From assembly GCA_035532735.1 (NCBI GenBank), contig DATKQM010000046.1, positions 61,484-125,483 on the forward strand: a DNA stretch of 64,000 bases, read 5' to 3'. Below the pieces are notes generated by a model that was not told where the DNA came from, ran no database searches, and saw only the letters and a program-made list of their open reading frames with translations. Each line of letters starts with the position of its first letter. The stretch's first letter is position 1. The stretch is from Chersky-840 sp035532735. GTDB lineage: Bacteria; Actinomycetota; Acidimicrobiia; Acidimicrobiales; UBA8190. The position numbers and the translations under genes are program-made. Shown here piece after piece: positions 18,079-26,375 of the stretch.

Positions 18079-18657
18079 CTAATGCCCGGCCTCGGTCGAA
18101 CCGACCAGGCCGCGCGCGACTGCAAAGTCCAGCAACGCCTTCTGGAGTGCCTTTCTTCCCCGGTGGATCCTGCTCATCACCGTCCCGATAGGCACTTCGG
18201 TGATTTCTGCAATCTCTTTGTAGGAGAAACCTTCGACATCGGCCAGGAGCACGGCGATCCGGAACGCCTCGGGGAGCGACTCGATTGCGTTCTTGACTTC
18301 GTCGTCGGTGAAATGGTCGAACACCTCGTCCTCGGCCGATCGGCCTGCACCACTGGCCTGAAGGTCCCCGATCCGGTGATAGAGGTAGAGGTCTTCCACG
18401 TCCTCGACGTCGGCCTTCTCGGGACGGCGCTTGGCGGCGCGGTAGCTGTTGATGAAGGTGTTGGTCAGGATCTTGTAGAGCCAAGCGCGGATGTTGGTCC
18501 CGTCCTCGTAGCGGTCGAAGGCCCGGTACGCCTTCAAGAAGGTCTCCTGGACGAGGTCCTCGGCATCGGCCGGATTGCGCGTCATGCGTAGGGCGGCGGT
18601 GTACAGCGCCTGCATGTGCGGCATGGTGAGCTCTGTGAAACGACCCCGGTCGGCCAT
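18079..18657 (-). CDS. sigR: ECF sigma factor SigR/SigH
   Basis: A 192-residue thiol-stress sigma factor. Region 2 is MQALYTAALRMTRNPADAED with VQETFLKAYRAFDRYEDGTN and RAWLYKILTN. Region 4 is LPEAFRIAVLLADVEGFSYK followed by EIAEITEVPIGTVMSRIHRG. Its partner rsrA follows. ATG 18657 sits 7 nt after TATGGT and lacks a ribosome site, so a leaderless start is likely; ATG 18669 lies inside that box and is less likely. No GGAAT-N18-GTT autoregulatory promoter is visible directly upstream, unlike in Streptomyces. Confidence 0.93.
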   Translation of the reverse strand: MADRGRFTELTMPHMQALYTAALRMTRNPADAEDLVQETFLKAYRAFDRYEDGTNIRAWLYKILTNTFINSYRAAKRRPEKADVEDVEDLYLYHRIGDLQASGAGRSAEDEVFDHFTDDEVKNAIESLPEAFRIAVLLADVEGFSYKEIAEITEVPIGTVMSRIHRGRKALQKALLDFAVARGLVGSTEAGH

Positions 18658-18664
18658 GCGCTGC

Positions 18665-18670
18665 ACCATA
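18665..18670 (-). promoter_or_regulatory. -10 box, likely leaderless promoter of sigR
   Basis: TATGGT on the minus strand, 7 nt before ATG 18657. Confidence 0.35.
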
Positions 18671-18686
18671 GTCAGTGGCTGCGCCG

Positions 18687-18704
18687 GCGCCGGCGCGCCG
18701 GCGC
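18687..18704. repeat. 18-bp perfect GC palindrome
   Basis: GCGCCGGCGCGCCGGCGC reads the same on both strands and lies in the 80 bp between the unknown gene ending at 18738 and sigR. It could form a hairpin ending the upstream message. There is no T-tract. Confidence 0.6.
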
Positions 18705-18737
18705 GAAATTCGGCGAAACCCGACTCGAGATGCGTCG

Positions 18738-19211
18738 TCAGTCGAAGGCCAGGACCTCGGCGTGCGCCCAGCGCCTTTCGGTGCGGACACCGGTGGCATA
18801 GAGCTGGAATTGGATCGACGCCAGGAATGTCAGGTTGCCGTCGCCGGTCACGAACCAGCACGACAGACCCGAGTCCAGACCGTCACGCAGCTCCAGCCAC
18901 GTCTCTCGGCTGATCGACCCGTCTTCTTCGGCCAGCACCACGAGGCTGTCGATCCCGTCGCGGATGAACGGCCAACGCAGGTGCCAATCAGCGCGCGACG
19001 CGAAGCCGCAGGCATCCGCGTCCATGACTACAGCCCGGGGCCACTCATCAGCGAGTCGACGCATGGCCCGGCGATACGACAGCGTCCCGTAGGTGTTCCG
19101 GGCCGCCGCCAGGTAGACCACCGCGGGCTCGGTATCCCCGGCCCGAGGTCGATCTTGCTTCGGCGCAAACCGCGCGCCGCCCTGCGCGCCCGAAGGAACC
19201 GTGACGCTCAT
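18738..19211 (-). CDS. Unknown 157-residue protein
   Basis: I do not recognise a family. The core runs VVYLAAARNTYGTLSYRRAM, ADEWPRAVVMDADACGFASR, a Trp-rich WHLRWPFIRDGIDSLVVLAE and ISRETWLELRDGLDSG. This strand-helix alternation with a D-SLVVL strand loosely recalls nucleoside-deoxyribosyltransferase-type Rossmann folds, which is only a guess. ATG 19211 is preceded by GGGGGG; the frame stays open to 19331. It lies upstream of sigR on the same strand with a GC palindrome between. About 190 bp with no other gene separates it from the phosphoesterase. Confidence 0.6.
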   Translation of the reverse strand: MSVTVPSGAQGGARFAPKQDRPRAGDTEPAVVYLAAARNTYGTLSYRRAMRRLADEWPRAVVMDADACGFASRADWHLRWPFIRDGIDSLVVLAEEDGSISRETWLELRDGLDSGLSCWFVTGDGNLTFLASIQFQLYATGVRTERRWAHAEVLAFD

Positions 19212-19404
19212 CGCGGACCCCCCATCCGGCTCACCGTCCGCGCGTTGCCGAGCGAAACGAAACTCGGCGACGTGCCCCCTTGAAGCCCATGGTGGCGCCT
19301 GATCCTCACCGGATGACCAAGCGACGATCAACTCCCGGACAACGGAGCAGCTCGAGTCTGGAACCGAAGTCCAAGACCATCACCTCGGACGACGAGCCCG
19401 ACGG

Positions 19405-20379
19405 CTACGGGCCGGGACCTGGGGTTGCTCCGAGCAGTGCGTCGATGTTCCCGTTGGCCGGGTCCTGAGCCGCCCCGAGGTGAGCCAGCCCGAAGGCATC
19501 TTCGACGGAGCGCAAGATGCCCGCCGAGTTCACGGGGATCGAGTACTTTCTCGGGTTCGTCCGGAGCGAATCGCTCACCACGATGGTGGGAATGTGGCCC
19601 CCGCCGCTGCCGTTGACCCCCGAGTTGTCGGCGTCGGCCTCGTCCCATTCCACGATGATCCGACCGCCCGATCTGTACCAGGAGGTGGATTGGACCTCGG
19701 GGATGAGCTTGGACAGAAACGCGTCACCCTGCTGAGCAGATCCATCGTGCTCGTCGTCGATCAGGTTGGGTGTGTACCAGACGAACTCCGGGCCATTGGC
19801 TCCATTGAGATCACCGACCATCGACGATGCATCGGCGACACGGACCTTCGTATTGGGGAAGTACTCCCAGGGGACGTGGCGAACGGCGTACTCACCGAGA
19901 TTGTTCGCCGGATCGGCGGGAAGGTTCTCGGCGTACGCCTTGGCCGAAAATCCGGCCGCCACAAGCTGGTCCGCCAACGTCTGGGCAGAGGGGAACTTGT
20001 GCGACGAGGGTGGACCGTCATCGGTGACGCCCTGGTTCGAGCCCGACACGATGTCGAGGTAGTTGGGAAGGCTCGGGTGCCCAAAGGCGTAGCTCTGCGT
20101 CACCAACCCATAGGTGTTGGCAAGCATGTTGGTGTAGGGCTGATCCGCCTGCCCGATGACCTGCGAATAGCTCTTATTCTCCATCATCACGATCATGACG
20201 TGAGGCTTCGACGCCGGCTTCGCGGTTGTGGTCGTTGCTGATCGATGGGGGGTGGGTGTCGAGGTGACGGGCACACTCGTCGCACTGCTCGGCACCGTCG
20301 TGGTCGTCGAGGCTCCACATGCTGCGACGGCGACGGCGAGAACCCCGATCAAGGTCCCACCGCGCACTACCCGCTTCAC
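19405..20379 (-). CDS. Lipoprotein phosphoesterase, acid phosphatase/phospholipase C-like
   Basis: A 324-residue exported phosphoesterase of the alkaline-phosphatase superfold. The N-terminus GTLIGVLAVAVAACGAS is a lipoprotein signal with the lipobox VAAC, followed by a Thr/Pro-rich spacer. The catalytic domain shows VMIVMMENKSYSQVIG, GHPSLPNYLDIVSG and IIVEWDEADADNSG, the metal-site and substrate segments of this family. GTG 20379 gives a proper short basic n-region. It follows the frameshifted membrane gene of the redox operon by 29 nt, so it may be the last gene of that transcript. Substrate unknown. Confidence 0.85.
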   Translation of the reverse strand: MKRVVRGGTLIGVLAVAVAACGASTTTTVPSSATSVPVTSTPTPHRSATTTTAKPASKPHVMIVMMENKSYSQVIGQADQPYTNMLANTYGLVTQSYAFGHPSLPNYLDIVSGSNQGVTDDGPPSSHKFPSAQTLADQLVAAGFSAKAYAENLPADPANNLGEYAVRHVPWEYFPNTKVRVADASSMVGDLNGANGPEFVWYTPNLIDDEHDGSAQQGDAFLSKLIPEVQSTSWYRSGGRIIVEWDEADADNSGVNGSGGGHIPTIVVSDSLRTNPRKYSIPVNSAGILRSVEDAFGLAHLGAAQDPANGNIDALLGATPGPGP

Positions 20380-20408
20380 GCCTTGCGCCGAGGCCACGGC
20401 CCGGCGAA

Positions 20409-20860
20409 TCACGCCACGGTGCGCGGGGTTGGGCTCTTCGAGCGGTGAGATGCCACGTGGAGTTGAAGCACCGCAACGTGGATAAGCGCGTTGTACGTGA
20501 CAAGGGCCATGGCGAGATGCATCGCCACCAGGACGATGATGGCCTGCGGCGACTGGCCCTTGACCAATAGCCACGCATCAGGGACCAAGAGCACCGCCGT
20601 CACGAGGACGGCGAGTCGGGAGAAGAGCCATCTCGGCGCCACGGTGAAACGGGGCAGGATCGGCCCGGCGGCGCACGCCACGATCACTCCCACGATCGTG
20701 GCTTCGCATAGTCGGCGAAATGAAAATATACGGAGCCCCTCGTCCCAGGAAATGCCAGCCTGCCGATGGCCACCAGGAAGGCGTCGGCGAGGAGCAAGCC
20801 GACGACTGCGACCAAGGTCGCCATCATGGGTTCCATTCGCCGAGGCGTGGGCTCGGTCAT
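20409..20860 (-). pseudogene. Four-TM DUF6069-like membrane protein, broken by a one-base frameshift
   Basis: Two frames together make one protein of the actinobacterial DUF6069 type (family name recalled, not searched). The first frame, from ATG 20860, ends FHFADYAK and then runs into a stop. The second frame continues TIVGVIVACAAGP, PRWLFSRLAVLVTAVLL and MHLAMALVTYNALIHVAVL. At 20700-20701 the bases CC stand between AAG and ACG where a whole codon is expected, so one base is missing. Total span 452 nt, one short of 151 codons. ATG 20860 overlaps the ferredoxin stop (ATGA). It is either a recent mutation or a sequencing error. Confidence 0.8.
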
Positions 20861-21087
20861 GAGTCGGGAGCGACGATCTTCTCGATGAACAAGGCACGCC
20901 GAGGACACTCGCGCACCGCCCACTGTGCCCACGGAAACAAGTGCGAGGGGATCGGGCCCTCATCGAGAATCGGGTATCCCCATTCGTCTCGCACGATGAT
21001 CTCGGGCACGAGCTCAGCGCAGTACCCGAAGGCGTCACAGGCGATGGGGTTGACGCGAAGGCGGTAGCGCGAGGCGACGATGGCCAT
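20857..21087 (-). CDS. Single-cluster ferredoxin
   Basis: A 76-residue electron carrier. Cysteines occur as C-DAFGY-C and later ECP (C-x5-C ... CP), the three-ligand pattern typical of [3Fe-4S] ferredoxins. It begins MAIVASRYRLRVNP. ATG 21087 has GGGGAA 6 nt upstream; GTG 21105, which overlaps the NuoF-like stop as GTGA, would add six residues. It lies between the NuoF-like flavoprotein and the broken membrane gene with overlaps or very short gaps, so it probably takes electrons from the former. Confidence 0.88.
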   Translation of the reverse strand: MAIVASRYRLRVNPIACDAFGYCAELVPEIIVRDEWGYPILDEGPIPSHLFPWAQWAVRECPRRALFIEKIVAPDS

Positions 21088-21101
21088 GGGCCGTTCCCCG
21101 C

Positions 21102-22421
21102 TCACCGCTGCCCGGCGGCGGGGGCCGCCGAACGCGCCACAGGCAAGACCGACCGACGGTTCCATCCCTGACATGGACGGTGGCGTGCGTGATCGGCAAC
21201 ATCTCGGGCAAAGACCTCCAGGGCGCTTCTCACCAGCCGGACGACGCCGTCGGGGTGGCCACAGGCCCCCCGACCCTCCACCGCGTCGAGGCGACGGGTC
21301 AACCGGGTCAAGGTCCGGGAGTCGTTCTCACCGCGCGCCAATTGGATGAGGTCCTGCGCGATGTCATGGAGCCCGTAGAGACACGGCCCGCACTGTCCGG
21401 CACTCTCGTTGGCCATATAGGTGGCCACCCGGGCCGTCTCGGCGATGCCGCACGACGAGGCCGCAACGGCGGCAAGCACACCCGCACCCACGGCGCTTCC
21501 CACCGCGGCAAGGGGACCCGGCGCGAAGGGGGTGTCAAGCAGGCCGCCTCGAAGCCAGGAGCCGCCATAGCCCCCCACGAGCACCGCCGCAATGGGTGCC
21601 TCGATGCCGGCTCGCTCGAGAATCGTCGCCACCGGCGTCCCCAACTCGATTTCGTACACGCCAGGGTTGGCCAGGGGCCCCGACACCGTGACGAGGCAGG
21701 TGCCCGGCGCGTCAGGCCGACCCACGCCGCGAAACCACTCCGGGCCGCGTCGGGCGATCAACGCCACATGCGCCAGGGTCTCGGCGCTCTGCACCAACAC
21801 CGGCCGCCGTTTGATCGTGAGCGGCACGCCTTTGCTGGCCCGGAACCGCGGGAGCGCAGGTCCTCCATCCAGCCAAGCCACGAGGGCCGACTCCTCACCT
21901 CCGACATAGCTGCCCGGCGGTCGGAGCAGATGCGCGGGGAGACGGTTCATCCCGACACGGGCCCGCTCGGCCAACGCGGTCTTGACATGCCTGGCGCCGT
22001 CGTCCTGATCATCAGCCACGCACAGCGCGATCTCCCGCGAGCCGATGGCCGCGGCCACGATCTCGGCACCGTCGAGGACGAGGTGAGGCGCAGCCGATAA
22101 CAACGCTCGATCCTTCTTGCTGGCCGGCTCTCCCTCCATGGCGTTCACCGCCAGGAGGGGATGGCGGTGCCCGCCACGCACCGATTCCAGCTTGCGCGCC
22201 GTCGGGAAGCCGGCGCCACCGCGCCCAGTCAACCCGGCGACTCGGAGGTCTTCGACAAGGCTCTGGGCCCACCCGTCATCGGCCCGGCGCGGCCAGGGCA
22301 GAGGACCGTGGACCGAGAGGTGGCTCTCGAGGTCGGACCGCCCGGTGTCGTGCCACACCGCCAGCACCCGCGACGACCGCGCCCGCGGTGCCGCTGAGAC
22401 CCCAGGCTCAGTTGCCGTCAC
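21102..22421 (-). CDS. NuoF-like NADH:acceptor flavoprotein
   Basis: A 439-residue relative of the 51-kDa NADH-binding subunit of complex I. The FMN/NADH loop is GLTGRGGAGFPTARKLE, followed by VNAMEGEPASKKDRALL and GSYVGGEESAL. The cluster region is NESAGQCGPCLYGL plus GACGHPDG. In NuoF the motif is ESCGxCxPC, so the first cysteine is Ala here while the other three are kept. It may bind a [3Fe-4S] cluster or use a non-Cys ligand. Start GTG 22421 overlaps the cytochrome gene by 14 nt, and the stop is followed at once by the ferredoxin. Genes for the other complex I subunits are absent, so this is a stand-alone electron-input module. Confidence 0.88.
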   Translation of the reverse strand: MTATEPGVSAAPRARSSRVLAVWHDTGRSDLESHLSVHGPLPWPRRADDGWAQSLVEDLRVAGLTGRGGAGFPTARKLESVRGGHRHPLLAVNAMEGEPASKKDRALLSAAPHLVLDGAEIVAAAIGSREIALCVADDQDDGARHVKTALAERARVGMNRLPAHLLRPPGSYVGGEESALVAWLDGGPALPRFRASKGVPLTIKRRPVLVQSAETLAHVALIARRGPEWFRGVGRPDAPGTCLVTVSGPLANPGVYEIELGTPVATILERAGIEAPIAAVLVGGYGGSWLRGGLLDTPFAPGPLAAVGSAVGAGVLAAVAASSCGIAETARVATYMANESAGQCGPCLYGLHDIAQDLIQLARGENDSRTLTRLTRRLDAVEGRGACGHPDGVVRLVRSALEVFARDVADHARHRPCQGWNRRSVLPVARSAAPAAGQR

Positions 22422-23541
22422 GAGGACCTCCGCTGCTCGCCGGAGTCCGCACCGACATCAGCTCCCCGGTCACCCGAGAGCCGGATTGGACGACGTTCAC
22501 CTGCAGTTCGAGTTGGCTTCCGCTCTGATCGGCCAGCGAGAGCAGCAGGCGCGATCCTTCGAGCCCGACGATCTGCCCTCGGTATTGCCCGGGCGAGCCG
22601 GTGGGCCCGAACGTGGCCTGGCCTTGTTGCATGGCCACGCCTCCTGACCCATCAGGAACCCCGATGATCGTGATGTCGATCAAAGCCGCCAATGTTCCTG
22701 ACGTCGCGCCCTTGATCTCGATTCGCACGGACACGTTCGACAATGTCTGTTGGTTGATGGTCCCCGCGAACGCGCTCCGATACGGGGGTGGGGGCAGGCT
22801 CGACGCCGCCGTCGTCGGAGGCGCGGATGGGCTCGGCACGGTTACCGCTGCCCCGCTCCTGTGTGTCCCGACCAGCAGTGCCCGGGGAGTTCCGGCTCGG
22901 GCTGCCCAGCCCGGGCGCAACGGGCCGTTCGCCGTCCACGCCATGAGTACGATCACGGCCACGGCGCTGGTGACACCTGCGGCCACCCGCACCGCCGCTC
23001 GCGCCGGCCATCCCGACAGCAAGCGCCACGTCAGAGCGGCGAGCACCGCTGTGACGCATCCGACCACAAGCAGGATCACCCATTCCAAGTGCGGATCTGT
23101 CCCCGTCCCCAGTCCGTGGACCACCGCCAGAGGCCAACTCGCGTAGGCCAACCAGTGCAGCGTCCGCCAGGTTCGGGGATTGACCTTGTTGCGGAGCAGG
23201 CTCGACACCGTGATGGCGAGGAAGAGGTCGACCGAAACTGTCCCGAGGCCGAGCCACAGTCGACGGTACGAAGAGGTGAACGGGACCACGACCGAAATCC
23301 ACCCGATGGGGGCAAACGAGTCGCTGACGGTCGTGATCACATGGAGAGCGACGAACACCACGGCCAAGAGCGACAGGCGGCGATGCAGGTCCTGGAGCGT
23401 GAAGCGGGGCCACGTTCTGGTCCGGACGCGCAATGTCGTGAGCAGGCCGAGCACCATGCTCGCGCTGAGCAGGACGAGAGCCACGATGCCCGTGGCGCGC
23501 GTTGTGTACCACAGCAGCTGTGATGACGTCGCCGCTGTCAC
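22408..23541 (-). CDS. Ferric-reductase-like transmembrane cytochrome with extracytoplasmic C-terminal domain
   Basis: A 377-residue membrane protein. Six or so helices in residues 1-250 (LWYTTRATGIVALVLLSASM, LHRRLSLLAVVFVALHVITT, LHWLAYASWPLAVVHGL) carry paired His residues spaced for b-heme. After a Pro/Ser-rich linker, residues about 275-377 form a beta-rich domain (SNVSVRIEIKGATSGTLAAL). GTG 23541 overlaps the apbE stop (GTGA). No clear flavinylation motif of the SGA[ST] kind is present; HRSGAAVT and KGATSGT are the nearest. It probably carries electrons across the membrane for the NuoF-like/ferredoxin pair. Confidence 0.85.
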   Translation of the reverse strand: MTAATSSQLLWYTTRATGIVALVLLSASMVLGLLTTLRVRTRTWPRFTLQDLHRRLSLLAVVFVALHVITTVSDSFAPIGWISVVVPFTSSYRRLWLGLGTVSVDLFLAITVSSLLRNKVNPRTWRTLHWLAYASWPLAVVHGLGTGTDPHLEWVILLVVGCVTAVLAALTWRLLSGWPARAAVRVAAGVTSAVAVIVLMAWTANGPLRPGWAARAGTPRALLVGTHRSGAAVTVPSPSAPPTTAASSLPPPPYRSAFAGTINQQTLSNVSVRIEIKGATSGTLAALIDITIIGVPDGSGGVAMQQGQATFGPTGSPGQYRGQIVGLEGSRLLLSLADQSGSQLELQVNVVQSGSRVTGELMSVRTPASSGGPRDGN

Positions 23542-24530
23542 TGATGAGCGGGGCTTCTTGGTCGCGCCACCCGGGCCTGCTCGCTCGACGTCGGCGGCCA
23601 CCCCGCAACGCACACCTCCACCCCGTCGTGTCGAACGAGTCGTGACGGCAATCCACGTGCCTCGAGGCGCTCGGGGGCACCCTCGCCCCAGACGATGGCC
23701 GCTGTGCTGAACGTGTTGGCGTCGACGCAGCTCCTCGCCGCCACCGAAACCAACCGCCAGTAGTCGCTGGCGCAGTCGCCGGTGGCCGGGTCGACGATGT
23801 GGTGGAGCTGGCGAGCACCTCGACACCAGGACCGGACGGCCGTGCTGGAACTGGCGAGACCTCCCGTCGAGACCGAAACCACAGGGCCGCCCTCGAAGGG
23901 TCCGACGCAGTCAACGGCGATCCCCACCGGCCATCCCTCGTGTGGTGCCGGGCCCGACACCGCGATGTCGCCTCCTACGCAGACCAACGTGGCCGAACTC
24001 GTCATGGAGGCGATTCGGATGGCGGCGCGATCGGCGACGAGCGCTTTGGCCGACGCGCCCAGATCGAGGCGGATGCCGCGAGGGACGGCAACCGAGCGGG
24101 CCTCCTCGTCCAGCTCGATGAGCCACCAACCGGGCGCGGGCACCGGTGCGACGACGAGAGGCTCTCCGATGGCGGGGACATCGGCGAAATCGCGGTCATA
24201 ACCGAGCGCCTCCACGGCGCCACCGACCGTCGGGTCCACCGCGCCGCTCGAGCGCTCAGCCACCGCACAGGCCACCGAGACCGCTTCATACAGCAGGGGG
24301 CTCGCCTGCACAGGCCGACCATCGCGATACAGCCGCCAGATCTCCGAGTCGGGCCGGAAGCGGCTGCAGGCGCGGTCGATCGCCTCGAGCTCGTCGCGCA
24401 ACGCGGCCTCGGCGACGGTCAGGACATCGATGTCTTCCACGGCGAGCGTGACCGTCGTCCCGAGCGCACGAAAGTGGGTACGGCCGGAGCCTCGGTCGGT
24501 TGTTTCAGCAAAAAGGTCGCGTGGCACCAT
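23538..24530 (-). CDS. apbE: FAD:protein FMN transferase
   Basis: Attaches FMN covalently to a Thr or Ser of a target protein (known for ApbE). The 330-residue product contains HFRALGTTVTL, CSRFRPDSEI, LDLGASAKALVADRAA, VCVGGDIAVSG, VSTGGLASSS, HHIVDPATG and a terminal DANTFSTAAIV. ATG 24530 shares one base with the stop of the preceding small membrane gene, and its own stop overlaps the cytochrome start. No lipoprotein signal is visible, so the enzyme may act in the cytoplasm or be exported by other means. Its target is not obvious in the operon. Confidence 0.9.
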   Translation of the reverse strand: MVPRDLFAETTDRGSGRTHFRALGTTVTLAVEDIDVLTVAEAALRDELEAIDRACSRFRPDSEIWRLYRDGRPVQASPLLYEAVSVACAVAERSSGAVDPTVGGAVEALGYDRDFADVPAIGEPLVVAPVPAPGWWLIELDEEARSVAVPRGIRLDLGASAKALVADRAAIRIASMTSSATLVCVGGDIAVSGPAPHEGWPVGIAVDCVGPFEGGPVVSVSTGGLASSSTAVRSWCRGARQLHHIVDPATGDCASDYWRLVSVAARSCVDANTFSTAAIVWGEGAPERLEARGLPSRLVRHDGVEVCVAGWPPTSSEQARVARPRSPAHQ

Positions 24531-24853
24531 CACCACCCCGTGCCACCCGACACGGCGGTCGGGGTGCGTTGGGTCGGGGCGGGTACCGGTGGCGCCACCA
24601 CACCGCTGCCGGTGTTGGCAGGGCCCTGGCCCGAGGACACGGGCCCCGCCGACGGAGCCGGCGTCGAGACCGACGGGGCTGGCGTCGCATTGGCGACGCT
24701 CGAGCGACCGGGGATCTGGTGCGAGACCACCCCGACGATGACCACCGTGGCCGCCACAGCCGTCGCCGCGATCCATCGGGACGCTCGCCGCACACGCGCG
24801 AAGACCTCGCGCCGTTGCTCCTCGATCTGCGCGTACTGCCACGGTGTCGCCAT
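24530..24853 (-). CDS. Small single-pass membrane protein at the head of the redox operon
   Basis: A 107-residue protein with a short basic cytoplasmic start (EEQRREVFARVRRASRW), one hydrophobic helix (IAATAVAATVVIVGVVS) and an outside tail rich in Pro, Ser, Thr and Gly. I do not recognise a family. ATG 24853 has GGAGG 10 nt upstream; ATG 24877 is the alternative. It overlaps apbE by one base (TGATG), so it belongs to the operon and may be a scaffold or an extracytoplasmic carrier. About 150 bp with no gene separates it from the next gene upstream. Confidence 0.75.
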   Translation of the reverse strand: MATPWQYAQIEEQRREVFARVRRASRWIAATAVAATVVIVGVVSHQIPGRSSVANATPAPSVSTPAPSAGPVSSGQGPANTGSGVVAPPVPAPTQRTPTAVSGGTGW

Positions 24854-25001
24854 CAGTCGATCGCCTCCGAGGCTCATGGTGTCCGGTCGACCATGACCGG
24901 AGCATGAAGATCCCTCGAATCACCCCGTCGGTCCCGGATCTACCCGGCGTGGCTGTGCACAGGCTGTGGACTCGGCCCGACCGCGTCCCGAGAGAGACCT
25001 C

Positions 25002-26231
25002 TCAGTGCGTCCGGGCCGACATCGTGATGAAGTCCCGCGGCCACCACGACTCGAAATAGCGCTGTGCGCCCCCCGTCATGTTCGACAGGAGCAGGGTGCC
25101 GTTGGTCGCCGTGGCAGGTCCGGTCGGCGACGAAGGGGCATACGACGAGAAATTGACCCAATCGGTGTTGATGTCGAGCTCCATGGCCCTGACCGCGCCG
25201 GCCCGGACCAGGACATTGGCCAGGTCGGTGATGTTCAGGTCAGGACCGCCGACATACACAAGGGCTCCATCGGCGGTCACGCCGACTCCTGAACGCCAGA
25301 CGTACACCTGGCCCCCGAGGGTGTCTCCCCAGTGCGTGGTGTCGTTGGCGTTCAGTCCCGGCACCGCGTGCCCACCGTCGACCACCAGGTCCAAGTTCTG
25401 TCGCACCGCCGTGACATCGGGCGTCATGGTCACATCACGGCCCCACTGGCCGACGGTGGCCGTCCCGTCGCTGGAGATGACAAAGGAAGCTGCGCCGACG
25501 CGGAGGGGGACGACCGTCTTGCCCTCGGTGTAGTACCCACCTCCGGCGTCGGGCACCAGGAAGCCGGCATTGAAGGCAGCCACCAGGGACTGAGCCGCGT
25601 CACCGGAGATGGGCGCGGTGTGACGCCACGGACCTCCGCCGGGAATGACGCTGCCCGAGTACAAAGTGGCAGCGAGGAGTTTGGTGTCCATCCAGGCCAC
25701 ACCCACCACCACGCTCGTGTGCACCGAATCGGGGCGCAAGAACGCCTCATAGATGCCGGGCACCCCACCGATGGATCGGCCCACCGGATGCCATTGCCCC
25801 TCGCCGGCGACGGGAGGGCTGGCGATGGGCGAGATCGGAGGCGGCATCGCCAGATGAACGGGGGCGGACACCGATGGGGTCACCACCCCGCGTCCAGCAG
25901 ACGCGCCCGGGAGCGGGATCGCCCCCTTCGCCGGCTTCCCCCCCACCGGCGGTGGGTGGTGGCTGTACCAGGTGTTCTCCGCCCAGGCCACGAGGGTTCC
26001 GCCGCCGTGACCGCGCACCCATTCGGCGAAGCGAGCCGGCACGCTCGAGCCCAGACCGGGATCGGTCAGCGAAGAGCCCAATGACCACCAGACCGGGGTG
26101 AGCAGGACCAAGACGAAGAGCACGACAGTGATGACCCGGTGTCGCCGCACCCATCGTCTCCTTCGCAACGAGAACGGCGCAGTGACGTTGACTTCAGCCA
26201 GTCGTCGGGGTGAAACGACCGATTGCCCCAT
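25002..26231 (-). CDS. Membrane-anchored phosphodiester glycosidase-family protein
   Basis: A 409-residue protein with one N-terminal helix (VITVVLFVLVLLTPVWWSLG), a Pro-rich spacer and an exported domain. That domain reads as the NAGPA/phosphodiester glycosidase family: SLVAAFNAGFLVPDAGGGYY, TVGQWGRDVTMTPDVTAVRQ, NLDLVVDGGHAVPGLNANDT, VYVGGPDLNITDLANVLV, AMELDINTDWVNF. The family cleaves sugar phosphodiesters, and the substrate here is unknown. ATG 26231 lies 8 nt after TAGAGT without a ribosome site. It is divergent from the response regulator gene. Confidence 0.82.
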   Translation of the reverse strand: MGQSVVSPRRLAEVNVTAPFSLRRRRWVRRHRVITVVLFVLVLLTPVWWSLGSSLTDPGLGSSVPARFAEWVRGHGGGTLVAWAENTWYSHHPPPVGGKPAKGAIPLPGASAGRGVVTPSVSAPVHLAMPPPISPIASPPVAGEGQWHPVGRSIGGVPGIYEAFLRPDSVHTSVVVGVAWMDTKLLAATLYSGSVIPGGGPWRHTAPISGDAAQSLVAAFNAGFLVPDAGGGYYTEGKTVVPLRVGAASFVISSDGTATVGQWGRDVTMTPDVTAVRQNLDLVVDGGHAVPGLNANDTTHWGDTLGGQVYVWRSGVGVTADGALVYVGGPDLNITDLANVLVRAGAVRAMELDINTDWVNFSSYAPSSPTGPATATNGTLLLSNMTGGAQRYFESWWPRDFITMSARTH

Positions 26232-26239
26232 CGCATTTT

Positions 26240-26245
26240 ACTCTA
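26240..26245 (-). promoter_or_regulatory. -10 box, likely leaderless promoter of the glycosidase-family gene
   Basis: TAGAGT on the minus strand ends 8 nt before ATG 26231. Confidence 0.4.
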
Positions 26246-26319
26246 CCGAAGGGGACCTTACGAGGGCATGACGTCCTCCTTCGGAGGCACTCGGCCCGAT
26301 GCCGGCTCCGCCGAACCTT

Positions 26320-26365
26320 GCGGAATCGTGACATCCCGTCATGTGAGCTTCACGATGTTCGTGTA
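26320..26365 (+). promoter_or_regulatory. Two short inverted repeats upstream of the response regulator
   Basis: TGAC-atccc-GTCA and then GTGA-gct-TCAC lie next to each other just before the response regulator start. They are candidate binding sites for an autoregulating OmpR-type protein. Function is inferred from position only. Confidence 0.3.
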
Positions 26366-26375
26366 GACCCATGGG

